Below are positions 11,001-21,600 of a DNA stretch of 64,000 nucleotides, in pieces. A program made the translations under genes and the position numbers. The notes under the pieces were generated by a model, which was not told where the DNA came from, ran no database searches, and saw nothing but the letters and a program-made list of their open reading frames with translations. Source of the DNA: Strigops habroptila (lineage: Eukaryota; Chordata; Aves; Psittaciformes; Psittacidae); assembly GCF_004027225.2 (NCBI RefSeq), contig NC_044291.2, positions 9,160,707-9,224,706 of the forward strand, given 5' to 3'. The stretch's first letter is position 1, and each line of letters begins with the position of its first letter.

Positions 11001-13688
11001 TGTGAAAACCAGCATCTCCTCTCCACCCAAGCCTCTCTCCTTCCCTGGGCACAAGAACCCCAGCTGCGGGTCTTGATGCACCTCAGCGAGAGACCCCCCT
11101 TGCACTTACCACAGCAATGGCTATCTGGAATGCCCTGGAGTTGTAGAACATGTACCGTCTCACTTCAGGCTTCAGAACAGCATCCTGGATCAACCTTTTC
11201 CACTGATCCGCTGCCACCTGCTCAGGGAGCAAACAGAAAACTGGAGCCACCCCATAGTTTTGGGCTTCAAATCCCATCAGAACTAGCCTGGGCAGTCATT
11301 ATGGGCCAGGCTTCACTGCAGCTCAAACTGTGCCCCAGAGCACTCCTCCAATTTCATCCATACAGCTACCACAGACCGAAACCTTGTTTTCTTGCCTCAT
11401 TTGCAGTGAATACTATCTCCCTGGAAAGTGCAGGAAAGGTCACAAGAGAAACTAGCTTTTCGTGACAAAGAACAGATTGTCACAGGAATGCTTCAACCCG
11501 TCAGAGTGACTTTCAAGCAGCTCACTATGTTGAATGGGTTTCTTCATGGCAGTTTAAGCCAAGATCATTACAGCTGATTAGCAGCCCATGGGGAATAGAC
11601 AGAAGTGGAACTGAAACAAGTGACTCTCAGAACGAGAACTAAAGCAAAGCTGTCTGTGATGTGGGTGCAGATGCAAATGATGCTGATCCAGCTTGTTTTC
11701 ACTCCTACAGGGTCCCCAGGGGAATAACACCTGAGGAGCTTACCTGAACCCCGAGGGACTGGAGTTTCTCTGCACAAAGCTCCATATCAAAGGAGGCGGC
11801 TGAGCAGTTGTTGTCCATGCTGAGCACCATGAGCACCTGCCCATTGAAGGGTTCTGCAAGAGCCCAAAGGAGGCATGAGCATAGCTCTGGTATGGGCTTT
11901 ATTCCCAGCAGCTAAAGGAGCAAACGATAAAGGGAAGGCTGAGGCATGCAGACCACCCTGACATGTTTTAAACAGACCCAGAATTCCCCTTTGGACATTT
12001 CTAACAACATCACAAGGAGCTCTGGAAGCAGCCTCATGTCCCCTGTAAGGAAACAACCTACAGAAAGGGAGGACACCTCGAACACATTCCAGGAGCGAGA
12101 AGATAACACAACGCTCTGATCTTCAGCAGGATAACGTCTTGCCTCACTGATCCCTAACTGATCACACTGAGCACAATGGACTCAGGCTGCTTGGTGTTGC
12201 TGAGGCTCCCTACCTCTTAGAGAGGTCCCCCGTTGCCTACCCACCCCACCCACCACAAGACTGAACAAAGCTTGAGCAATCAAAGTGCTTCTCAATAATC
12301 ACATTTACAGGGAGGTGGCTCATGCTGAGCTCCATAGATCCTCCAACATCCAGCTCCCTGCCCCAGCAGTGCTCCTGGGCAGCCTGGCTCTGCCCAAGGC
12401 TCTCAGCTCCAGTCTCAGCTAGGGCTAGGATCAAGGATGTATTCTAGAGACCCAGGTTGCAGGCAGGAGCCTGGAAAGAGTGAGGACAACCTGTCCTAGA
12501 TTTGAAGAGCAGGTTGCTGGGAGCTGAGGCAGAGCCACCTCGGAGCAGCACAGGAGAGCTGTCATCTCTGGGCATCTCATCCGGCATGCAGCTAGAGTTT
12601 ATACAAGCAGTGCTGTATCAAGAGGAAGGGATGAGGGCTAAGGAAGTGCTTGCTTAGTGGAGATCCTGTTTCACTGACATTTCACCCAGTTTCACTTCTC
12701 CTTTGCAGATCCGGGGTCAAATCCACGTGTGTCCCCTGGGGCTGCTCCTGCTCTCTCCCGGATGCTGTGCTGGCTGAAACACAGTGTGTGCTCACCTTTC
12801 CTTTCTCTCCCACTTATGCCCTTCATTCTCATATCTCTTCACTGCTCAGGAACAGGAGATGCCAAGTGAAACAAGGCAATTACATTACAATAGGATGTGA
12901 TTGCTTCGAGGCAAAATGAGAAGGGTAGATGCATCTGAAACCTCCAGCTGCACCTGAAACCGCCAGGATAACAAGGTCCTGTGTGTCTGCTGAGGTTTAT
13001 TTCCTCAGAGCAGTGGAGGCAGTGAATATAAAGCAAGAATAAAAACAAATGACCTCAGCCTTGGGCTTGACTGTCCTGTCCTCCTTTGGTCAAGTTGCTC
13101 AGCACAAAGTCTAGTGAGTTGGGTGACAAGCTGAGATACCAGAGATCTGAAGAGGGGTTCAGCTCTTCGATCTCTGCTGGAGCAACAAAAGTTGCTTCAC
13201 CCCTGCAAAACCTGAGCGCTAAGGAGGTGCCATGCACTCCGCAAGCAGAAAGGGTGCCCTGAATGGCTCATGGAGGTGTCTGTGAGAACAGGCATTCACA
13301 GCGCTGCCTTCTGCCTCTGCACAGCGCCTCAGGTGGCTTTGGAAGCAGTGCTGCAGAGAAAGGGCAAATTGCTACTGGGAAAAGGAGTCACTTGGAAAGC
13401 ACAAGTCATGTTTCCCAAAGATTTCAAGAGAAGAGGGCTTCTAGGATGCTGGTTTTCAATAGGTGGATGTCCATTCATTCCTACATATAAAGTTCCTCAC
13501 TTACCTTTCACCCCCTGCAGGGATCCTTCCTTTAAATCACTCTTACAGTAGAGGATGGAGGAAAGCGACCCATTTTTCTCAGTTCCACCAGTTTGGCTTT
13601 TATGGGCCACGCTGAAGGTGTCTCTCCTTGATGGACTGTGTTGTATTGTCACAAATCCAGCACTTTGTATATCTGCTTTATCTTCCAT
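4829..13688 (-). CDS. TMEM268: TMEM268, transmembrane protein 268 (complete coding region, 8 exons)
   Basis: Eight exons on the minus strand join in frame to 369 codons plus stop: 13688-13505, 11853-11744, 11217-11110, 9418-9269, 8205-8095, 6926-6846, 5972-5787 and 5008-4829. Every junction has AG acceptor and GT donor, and phases match (phase 1 at the first junction, phase 0 afterwards). From residue 62 on, the protein resembles mammalian TMEM268, for example FNGQVL, EVRRY, LWFVHF, LCVVME and QLLVIF. It has two hydrophobic helices, about residues 127-146 and 159-179, separated by a short loop, so both termini are expected on the same side, probably the cytosol. The long C-terminal part is soluble. 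The family has no established enzymatic role, and I assign none. The human protein is about 342 residues; the extra length here is mainly the N-terminal 61 residues. ATP6V1G1 lies upstream on the same strand, as in mammals. Confidence 0.93.
5787..5972 (-). CDS. TMEM268: TMEM268 coding exon 7 (residues 249-310)
   Basis: Acceptor CTTCCAG and donor CCAGAG|GTAAGG. Encodes PALRHSLDELCVVMEAVVSP, an acidic stretch (MEEEALREESPLLSS), then ELLHLVPEGPPE. The LCVVME and LHQLVPE-like blocks and the PLL motif are family hallmarks; the acidic linker between them is variable. Confidence 0.95.
5973..8094 (-). other. TMEM268 introns 5 and 6
   Basis: Intronic sequence around exon 6 (6846-6926). I see no repeat of a known family and no other coding segment. 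Confidence 0.75.
6846..6926 (-). CDS. TMEM268: TMEM268 coding exon 6 (residues 222-248)
   Basis: Acceptor CATCCCAG and donor CGAAAG|GTAAAT. Encodes LWFVHFSPERCLQSLSAHIM followed by DLQRTRK, aligning with the mammalian LWFVYFDLENCVQFLSDHV segment. Exactly 27 codons, phase 0 on both sides. Confidence 0.94.
8095..8205 (-). CDS. TMEM268: TMEM268 coding exon 5 (residues 185-221)
   Basis: Too short to show up as an obvious open frame, but flanked by TTAACAG and GTATCC. Encodes INMNTDVRLAAVNEVFLKHS then LILGITDVLDGQHNILQ, matching the mammalian NTDLRLAAANGALLRH and LLGVTDT segments. The donor is weak (CAA|GTATCC, A at the last exon base). Confidence 0.92.
8206..9268 (-). other. TMEM268 intron 4
   Basis: Bounded by the exon 4 donor GTAAGA and the exon 5 acceptor TTAACAG. 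No other feature recognised. Confidence 0.8.
9269..9418 (-). CDS. TMEM268: TMEM268 coding exon 4 (residues 135-184, membrane domain)
   Basis: Acceptor TTCACAG and donor GGAAG|GTAAGA. Encodes the end of helix 1 (VFYMSLWTNIYTT), a short loop and helix 2 (ASVLVTLAAVAVTVIVILVI), ending at a basic stop-transfer-like DHRQRK. The ANIYST and LVTLAAVS segments of mammalian TMEM268 align here. Confidence 0.95.
9478..9950 (-). mobile_element. CR1 LINE, 3' fragment in TMEM268 intron 3
   Basis: Reading on the minus strand, it runs from a GAGAAGAGAAGGCTC-type segment through the CR1 3' UTR (GGCTTGGAGCAACCTGCTCT, then GGAAGGTGTCCCTGCC) to the end near 9478. About 470 bp, 5'-truncated. It carries the variant CACAGACTTTTCCCAGAG that is shared with the copies near 45560 and 61345. 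It is inserted antisense-to-plus, in the same orientation as TMEM268. Confidence 0.92.
9951..11109 (-). other. TMEM268 intron 3, unique part
   Basis: Rather AT-rich intronic sequence between the CR1 copy and exon 3. No further repeat or coding signal recognised. Confidence 0.6.
11110..11217 (-). CDS. TMEM268: TMEM268 coding exon 3 (residues 99-134)
   Basis: Acceptor GAGCAG and donor GCTGTG|GTAAGT. Encodes VAADQWKRLIQDAVLKPEVR and on to FQIAIAV. The PEVRRYMFYNSR motif is strongly family-like. The first transmembrane helix begins at the end of this exon and continues in exon 4. Confidence 0.94.
11744..11853 (-). CDS. TMEM268: TMEM268 coding exon 2 (residues 62-98)
   Basis: Acceptor TTGCAG and donor GTTCAG|GTAAGC. 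Encodes EPFNGQVLMVLSMDNNC and following residues up to LGVQ. This aligns with the mammalian segment containing NGQVLTVL and DNTC, and it starts the conserved part of the protein, ahead of the first membrane helix. Confidence 0.93.
11854..13504 (-). other. TMEM268 intron 1 (between coding exons 1 and 2)
   Basis: Bounded by donor GTAAGT at 13504-13499 and acceptor TTGCAG at 11859-11854. No other gene or recognisable transposable element in it. Confidence 0.7.
13505..13688 (-). CDS. TMEM268: TMEM268 coding exon 1 (residues 1-61)
   Basis: Encodes the N-terminus, beginning MEDKADIQSAGF. The ATG at 13688-13686 has a strong Kozak context (AGCCATGG). The donor is AAAG|GTAAGT, leaving one base (phase 1) that completes a Glu codon with exon 2. 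A possible acceptor (TTTCTTAG) ends two bases before the ATG, so the 5' UTR probably continues in an upstream exon. The segment is polar, Ser/Thr/Lys-rich and not obviously conserved with mammals; it is assigned by phase match, open frame and position. Confidence 0.8.
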
Positions 13689-14124
13689 GGCTAAGAAACA
13701 CGGATTCAGCCTCAGGTCAGGTGGCTTGTTCTCCTGGCTGGGGAGCAGATTGTGAAATCCTCATTCACACTCCCACTGATGACTTTCTTGAGATCCTGCT
13801 TTCCATGGGCAAGAAGGCATCTTCCGGCCCTGAAAAAAGTGAAAAATAACATCCCAAACCTTGCAGAGACAGCAGATAAAGGGTAACAGCACACACCGCT
13901 TGGGTGTACTCTGCTCTTTGGACACCGCTCCCACTGGATATTATCACCAGGTAGGTGTTGGCCAGCCATGAGCGCAGTATGCACAGCCTCACCTTTTGCT
14001 GCAATTACCTTTATGTTTTGTTAATGGGTAGAAAAGTTATCCTTAAATATTGCTTCAGTTATCCCAACATCCTTAAATATTGTAAACAATTAGTCAAGGA
14101 ATAGGCAGGATTTCTCCTTGTGAA

Positions 14125-14276
14125 TCATAGAATCACAGACTGGTTTCTGGTGGAAGGGACCTTAAAGCTCCCCCAGTTCCAACCCCGTGCCATGGGCAGG
14201 GACACCTTCCACTAGAGCAGGTTGCTCCAACCCGCTGTGTCCAACCTGGCCTTGAACACTGCCAGGGATGGGGCAT
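14125..14276 (-). mobile_element. CR1 LINE, short 3' fragment
   Basis: Minus-strand CR1 3' end of about 150 bp, with an ATTCTATGATTC-like tail at 14125. It is truncated after the GGCAGTGTTCAAGGCCAGG segment. One of several very short copies in the window. Confidence 0.9.
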
Positions 14277-14907
14277 AATGACGAAGCCAACAGGTTTTTT
14301 GCTCTTTCTTTCAGGAAGCACTTTCAGAAGATGCAGAGCCAGTGTAAATGCCCCAGGCACCAACATGGTGGATGATTCCCCACCACACAAAGGACACAGT
14401 GCAGTTAAGGAAGAAAAACACAGCCACTGAAGGCAAAGGCAAACAGGAGCTCTCACCCAGCAGCAGCAAAGCCCTTGAAGGTCTCTGCTTTCCTTTCCCC
14501 TCTCCTCTCCTCTCCACCACGGGCAGTGCCAGGAGCTGACAGGCACACGCAGCAGGCATGGTGCCCACAGGCTTTCCAGGCAAATGCTGCTGATGCAGCT
14601 TCTAACCTCCTGCCAGAGCCTGTGGGTAGTTATTAAAGCAAATGTTTGGAGGACTCTGAAGTTTATTCTTCAATTACCTTCCATTCCTGTGGCTCTCCAA
14701 AACTAGCATTTACTTTTTAACCTCCGCTTGCCCTTACTTTAGCACCAGGAGCCTGTTGCTGTCTCTTGGTGTAAAGGTCCCTCACAATGCTCATCCACTC
14801 TCCTTACAAAGAGGATTGCTTTGGTTTGGCTGCTGGTTGTCTTGGTTGGCTTAAATCAGGATAGCCACTGCTTGAAAGGACTGTCAGAAAGGAAATTGAG
14901 GCAAGAG

Positions 14908-14999
14908 AATCATAGAGTGGTTTGGGTTGAAGGGACCTTAAAGCTCATTCAGTTCCAACCCCCTGCCATGGGCAGGGACACCTTCCACTAGAGCAGGCT
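14908..14999 (-). mobile_element. CR1 LINE, very short 3' fragment
   Basis: About 90 bp of the terminal CR1 sequence on the minus strand, from CCTGCTCTAGTGGAAGGTG to AACCCAAACCACTCTATGAT. Only the extreme 3' end is present. Confidence 0.88.
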
Positions 15000-15900
15000 G
15001 ACAACACAAAAGGTCCCTCTGATCGATTGCAGAAAAACCCTGCAGAGGGCTGGAAACACACTTAAAGGAATCAACCATGGTGCATATTGCACAAGAGGTA
15101 TGCGGAGTGTGTGTGCACACACGGGATGGGCACAGCTCCCACTCTTCACCATAGAAGTGAGATTTTCCTTGCAGAGCATTGGCAGCCACATGCTACAGAG
15201 CATCAAAAGGTGGATTCAGACAGTGAATTTTCTCACTCCTTTCCTGTTTTTGCCTTCAATACCCTCAGGTTAGCATCAACCAGAAGGAAAAATGCAAAAC
15301 ATGGCAGAAATCCCCATACAAAGCAGCAAAGCAGGAGTGAAGAAACAAGGCAAACAAAGGAAAAACTAACTAAAGCTTACCACCTTGTGCTGCTCTCAGG
15401 TGAAGTTAGAGACGAAGCAAGGTGCTCCGGCTTAGATGTTGGAAGTTTTGAGTCTCTGGAGGACAGTCTCAGGAAGCAACAGCAGGATCAGGGCTCAGCC
15501 TGAAGGATGCAGCAGGGACAGGGCTGAGCCCTCCCCAGCCCACAGGAGGGGAACAGCCTTCCCCAGCCAGGGCAAGCTCATCAGGAAAAGCAGCTTTGCT
15601 TTTACCTTTTCGTGCAGCACAGGCCTTGTTTGGTCTTTTACTGCAGAACAACTGCCCATATTTGGAAATAGGTCTGCCCCAAATCCTCCTCTGCCGCCTC
15701 CTGTGCTAACGCGAGGGGAATCCTCTCATCTCCTGCACTATGTTTCTTGTATCTCTTGTTATTCTTTATGCAATGCCAACATCTCTGGTGACTTTGCCTC
15801 CTTCAGGCCATGGACTTTCTTTTTAGGACCCCTCCAAGCCCCAGCTAAACAGCAGAGAAACATTCAGCAAGTCCTTCTGCTCCAGAGCAACCAGTGGAGG

Positions 15901-15906
15901 CTTACC
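15901..15906 (-). other. Possible splice donor of a TMEM268 5' UTR exon
   Basis: On the minus strand, GGATCAG|GTAAG is a near-consensus donor at the end of a moderately GC-rich block (about 15906-16120). The frame with phase 1 has no ATG after its last stop, so if this is an exon it would be untranslated and would splice to the acceptor just before the TMEM268 ATG. Motif evidence only. Confidence 0.2.
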
Positions 15907-18070
15907 TGATCCAACTCGCCTCCTGCTGCTGGGGAGCGAGCTCAGGTCTCTCCTCCTCACTGTCCTTTATCTGCCACCATCCCACTCTGCCCCATGCAAG
16001 GTCTCCAGCCCCACAGCCCCAGCCTGTGCTGGGGAAGGTCACTCTCCTCTCTCCATCTCCTGGGCACCATGGGCCAACCAGGCACAGCCCAGCCAAGGCA
16101 AGGAGCGTGCAGCTCCGCACTGCCTCTCATGAGCTGCAAGCACCAACTTGCAACATCTCCCTCGTGCATGTGACGTCTGCCCTGGGCTGTTTTCACAAAT
16201 GCGGTTTAACCCTCTAAAGCACTTCCCCACCAAAGCCACAGCCTCCTCGAGCAGATCCCACCATAGGAGTTATCCTCACCTCTGCAGGGTTGGGGTCCAG
16301 AGCTGCACCCTAAAAGCAGTGAAGAGCTGAAGTGGCACAGACAGAAGGCTCTTCTCCTCCTTCTCAGTCAGCTGGGCAGGACTCACAGAGTGAAAACCCC
16401 AAGGTTGCATCAGATTAGTTGCTGTCGATACAGTCAAAGCCAAGCATCAGTGCGAGGGCTGGAGAAATGAGAAGAGGTGAGCAAAGATCTCAAGGCTGAG
16501 AACAGGTCACTGTGTATCTAGCAATAGGTCATGTTACAGTGCAGAGAAGCAGGAATAACACACAGGGTAAGAATTGCACCCTCCTCAAGCAGGAGGCTGT
16601 GCTGGTACAGAGGATGGGTGCGAGTTTCCTCTCTGGATGCTGGACTCAGAATAAAAGCAGCAGGGTCAGACCCAGGGTCAGACAGAGCCACCAGGACAGC
16701 TTCACATGCTGGAGAAGCCATTTGCATTCATGTGAAGAGACAATATTGAGAGACAGCACAGGGAAAAAGGCTTATCAGCCTGGGAATTACGGTTTCATGA
16801 CTTGCCAAAAGCTAGAGGATCCATGGAGGCTGGGAATGGAGTGAATTGATTATCTTAGTGACTGTTGGTCTTGGCAAATGGTTTAACAAGAAAAGAAAGC
16901 AGCTTCTTGCAGTGCCTGTGTTCACTTCCTGGAGAAAACACAGTTCTTCTCCTGCAGGGATGGATTTCTGCAGCCCAACTTGCTCCAGACATTGCTGAGC
17001 AATGTGTTCCTTGCACCAGGAATGGGAACAGAACTGACTCCAAAGCCATTTAACCCACATGGGATCTTGTTAGACTGGAAACTGGCACCTTCCATAGTAA
17101 CATCATCCAGGTATTGAGAAAAATCAGATAAACCTTCTTGCTGCTGTCTCCAGCTCAAATCCCCACCCAAGATCGGGCCATGCAAAACTTCAGGTTCTGT
17201 TGCAAACGTTCCTCATTAAAAGCTTTGGCTTCGGTTCCTCCTCTTCTCACCCACACAAAGATTCTGACGGAGGGAAAATGTTGATGACCAAAGTGCTTAG
17301 AAAGAGCCCTGTCAGCTTGCTGCAAGTAAAGGCCTGAGGCAAAGCTTTGTGGGGGCAGTAAACTTGAAAACCACATTCATAACCACCTGCAGCATGTACA
17401 CTGCACACCTCTGGTTCAGCAAGATGTGTGTGGATGGGCTGATCTTGGCATCCACACCTCATCCCATAGCACAAGCAGAACAATCCTGCTCATTTGGGAT
17501 GGGTGTTGGGGAGCCAAGGTCTCCCAGCTTGACTCTTCCTGACCTCACCAGTCATCAAGCCACATGCTCAGAAATCTTTGACACGTTAGTTTTCTGACCA
17601 TCTTATTTGGGGCATAATCTTGATGGGGTTTTTTTGTTAGGTGAGATCCTACCAGGTTCCTTCTCAATCCAAGCAGGTATCCTGTAGCCACGGGTCCCAC
17701 AGAATAGTCTATAAAATAGTCATTGATATATTCCAATAAACACCACATTTTAGATTTTAGCTGGACAATAAGCTGCTATTGTATCTGCACATATGCCTTT
17801 TGCACTTCTGAAATGCAAAGCTGTGTCTGTAACACTCCTGTGCCACCTATTAATGGCCCTACCAAAACCTCAGCATGAGAAATTTAACCCTCTTAAAGAC
17901 TAGACACAGAATTGTAATTAGCAGCAAATACAAAGTCAAGCAGTAAACTAGAAAGGAATTTGGAGAGTCAGGTAAAAGTTCACAAGAATAAGGATCTATT
18001 TGATGGCAAACCAGAGGGATGATGCTGGCAGGATCCCAGTGCAGACTGGAAATGCTTGTTTGACAGAGCC

Positions 18071-18271
18071 CATAGAATCACAGTCTGGTTTCTGTTGGAA
18101 GGGACCTTAAAGCTCCTCCAGCTCCAACCCCCCACCACGGGCAGGGACACCTTCCACTACAGCAGGTTGCTCCAAGCCCCTGTGTCCAACCTGGCCTTGA
18201 ACACTGCCAGGGATGGGGCAGCCACAGCTTCTCTGGACACCCTGTGCCAGAGCCTCAGCACCCTCACAGTG
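18071..18271 (-). mobile_element. CR1 LINE, 3' fragment
   Basis: About 200 bp of minus-strand CR1 3' end, from the CTGTGAGGGTGCTGAGG segment (18271 side) to AACCAGACTGTGATTCTATG at 18071. Confidence 0.92.
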
Positions 18272-18636
18272 TTTCAGAGTTTCTGCAGTGCTTTACAGCT
18301 GAATATTGATTTCTTGGGTTTGATTTCACCTTTCTTTGTTCCTTGTTACACTTCTCTTCAGGGAGTCTTTTGCTATTGGTTTCAGATCATTTCTTCTTCC
18401 ATTTATCAAGATAATTTTGAATTGTAATTCAGCCCTCTGTACGGTTTGTATCCCTTCCCAGCTTGCTGCTCTGGACGTACATTATAACTGTACTCCCCAT
18501 TCCATTGTGCTGCATTAATTAATATATTACACAGAACCTGATTCCAAGTGAAAAAAATACATCTGCCATTTCCCAGAGTGACAGTAACCCCTGATGTCTC
18601 CTGTCCTCAGGGATAACCTCATCTTCTATCACATTA

Positions 18637-18690
18637 CCAAGGGGGTTGGAACTAGATGATCTTCAGGTCTTTTCCAACCCAAACCATGGA
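18637..18690 (+). mobile_element. CR1 LINE, minimal 3' fragment
   Basis: A 54-bp plus-strand match to the last part of CR1: GGGGGTTGGAACTAGATGAT followed by CTTCAGGTC, TTTTCCAACCCAAACCAT. It is more diverged than the longer copies and probably older. Confidence 0.75.
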
Positions 18691-21600
18691 TACTGACATG
18701 TACACTCTCTAGTCTGCTTTTTGCTATCCAACTCCTAAGACCATATTCTCCCTGTATTTACTAAATGGTTTGATAAACTTCACTGGTTTGCAGTGAAAGG
18801 CTGATAACACATCACTTAGTCCTCCTTTATTCTGCACGTGGTTGCAGTTTCTCCCTGCTCACGTCTTCTCTGTGGCTCAGCAGTAGCCAGCACAGGCGGA
18901 TCTCATTTGTTTTGATGAAACTGCATTTTCAGTGGGGAACTGCTCCATCATCCTTTATGTATCACTCCCCAGTGAGCTTTAATTAGGAGAACAAAGTGGG
19001 TGATGCCTTGTCTTGCCCTTCCCATCTCTTCCTGCACTCCAAGTCTCCTTTCACACACTCTGGGTTAGGGTTTGTCAGACAGCTCAGCAATGCTGAGAAA
19101 TGACAGTCATTAAATATAAAACCTTCATTTCCCAATATCCCTAAATTACACGTTTCAAATGAAAAATGACACTTGCTTAAGGCATAAAGCGTGGTTCTCG
19201 GGTTTTTTCCCCCCCTACTTCTGCCTTTTTACTATGAAGACTTAAAGTATTCTTTTTATTATAGAAATGTAAAAACCTCTTTCTTGCATCTCAAATGAGA
19301 AGAGGGGAAGCTTGCTATGTGCCTTGGCTAATGATTCAGCTATTGATCCAGAAGATGCTTTATTAGATTGAGACAGCCGAATGTAATTTAATAGCTATTT
19401 ATTTTCTATTCCTATGTCAGTCAGAGATACAATCTTTTCTGCATGAAATTAATACTTTCTCCTTTCAACCTCAAAGAAAGATTACACTGCACCTTTGTTG
19501 GATTAATTTGGGGAACTTGTTCAACAAAACACTGATCTTGAGGGCTCTGGATCATCTCTTAATACTTTGAAGCCAAAATCTCAGCTGGGATCAGTAGATT
19601 CTAGGCTTGTCTTTCTTATTAATGCAAGATCTAGTGATGTCAGATAAAAGGGAAGAAGCTTCCAGATGAAGAAAATAGAAACAAAGAGCTAAAAATGAGC
19701 AGGTTTCATACAGGCAGAGAGAAGGAAGAGGAATCTTTTTACATAGTTACCTGTAACCTACAGGTGGGACTGCACGATGGTACACCAGAATGGCCAAGAG
19801 AGCATCTCCAACAAAGATCATAAGGAATTGTGTAGGGACCTCAAAGGCAGGAGAATGAGGAATTTAAGGTTGCCCAATTTGGACTTACACACTGGAATAC
19901 CTTCAATTTCTCGTTTATGTATGGCCTAGCAGCCTGTCACCACAAGGCAGAACAAGGAACGGCTCCTTGACCTTCAGCAGCAGCACAGCCCCGAGTAAAC
20001 GTAGGGTCCCCTCTTGTGGTCCTGACACTGTCCAAACGGAGGTGCCAGGGGAGTTCCTGATGAAGCCTTGCAGTCACAATTGCTCTCCAATTAAGGAAAG
20101 CTTTCCCAAACTCCTGGACTCCACATCTGGGGTTGTGAGTGATTCCCCACCTTTATTTCTCTGGACCCTAGAAAGGAGGAAGGGAAAAGGGCACGGGAGT
20201 ATCTTTAGAGTGGAAAATTACTGTCTCTGAAAGAAACAAAACCAAGTCAAACATCACACAAAATGCTTCTATAAAAATAATTGATGAATGATTGTTCTTA
20301 TGACATAGGAAGTGCCATGAATCAAAGGCAGAAGGAAGCATGCTCCCTTGCCATTCCACATGGAATAAATCTTCCAGCAGCAGCACTGCCTTGCTCCACA
20401 CAGGAGCACCCAAGCTGTGAGTGACTGGGGAGGGACTTCACTGCCATCACTGCACTCACATTTCATCCCTCCTGTTCATCACCAGCCCTTTCTCTCATGT
20501 TTTTGCATTAAACTACAACAAACGCTCAGGGGATCAAACCCATACTGGCTCTGAACTGACCAAAACTTATCAAGCATCATCAGGCAGAGCAGAGGTGGTG
20601 GATCTAATGGGGATCAGGGGCCTTGATTTCCCCTCACCCTGCCTTCCCAAAGGGATCTTGAGCTCCTTTAACTGCTCTTCACCTCCTTCATTCAACAGAC
20701 AACAGTGAGGAGATGCTGACCTTCAGCCCAGAGGTGAGTGAGGATCAAGCCCTGTCAGCAGAGATGAGCCTTAGAAATTGAACTGTGGCTCCAAGCAGCA
20801 CAAAAGTGTGTCCTAATTGTACCTCATGCTGCCTGTTAAACCATCTGGATGACACTCGTGTTCTGGTGTCAGTAAGCTATTTGCCCATCTGATGCTTATA
20901 CAGATGACACACCTGCCATGGGGTATTTTAAAAGTGAGAAGTATCAACTCTATAAATGTACAGATGATGTCTGAAGATACTCCACAGAAATCAAGTCCAA
21001 ACTGCTGCTGATGAACATGGACATGACTGGAGCTGAACTACACTGTGTAAATCCCAATCTGCCCACACTGATCCCAGGAAAGTGCTTATTCGCAAGCAGT
21101 TTTAACCAGGAGAAATCAACATTAGCAGCCACTCACTAGACATGGTACAAACAAGACAAGACAGAAGTTCTGAGTGCTTCTTACCTCCGTACAGCCCCAG
21201 GACTCTGAGCATCCTGGCAGTCAGCTGCTCTTTCCAGGGATGAGAGCTCAAATTCAGGGAACCAGACAGCAGTACATGGGCCCAAAGCAGCTTCTGGCCC
21301 TTTCAGAGGTACAGAGCAAGCTATGGCTTGTGTACATGGGGCCACATCTACAGGGGATTATGGAGGCAGAGAAGTAGCAGGACAATTCAGAGACAGATTT
21401 GTACTTGGGGCTTACTCAAGGTTTTACTCTTACTGCAGAAAGTCTAGAAAATCAGATTTCAGAGGCAAAAAGCCCCATGTCCAATTCCATACCTCTGTCA
21501 GTAGAAGACTATTCCCTGCAGCATGTGTTTCTGGCCTAGTCTGGCTTATGCACAAAGGTAAGAGGTCTCCCTTTCCCAGAGCATCACAGTGTAACACGAA

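Larger units (their letters stand above)
13694..18070. other. Region upstream of the TMEM268 start codon
   Basis: Likely 5' UTR intron and promoter territory of TMEM268. It contains two short CR1 copies and one candidate splice donor (15901), but no clear CpG island and no coding exon I can support. Confidence 0.4.

Noticed and set aside
15436-15909. 157-codon plus-strand open frame
   Set aside because: No domain, no splice context, and opposite strand to the local gene; treated as chance.
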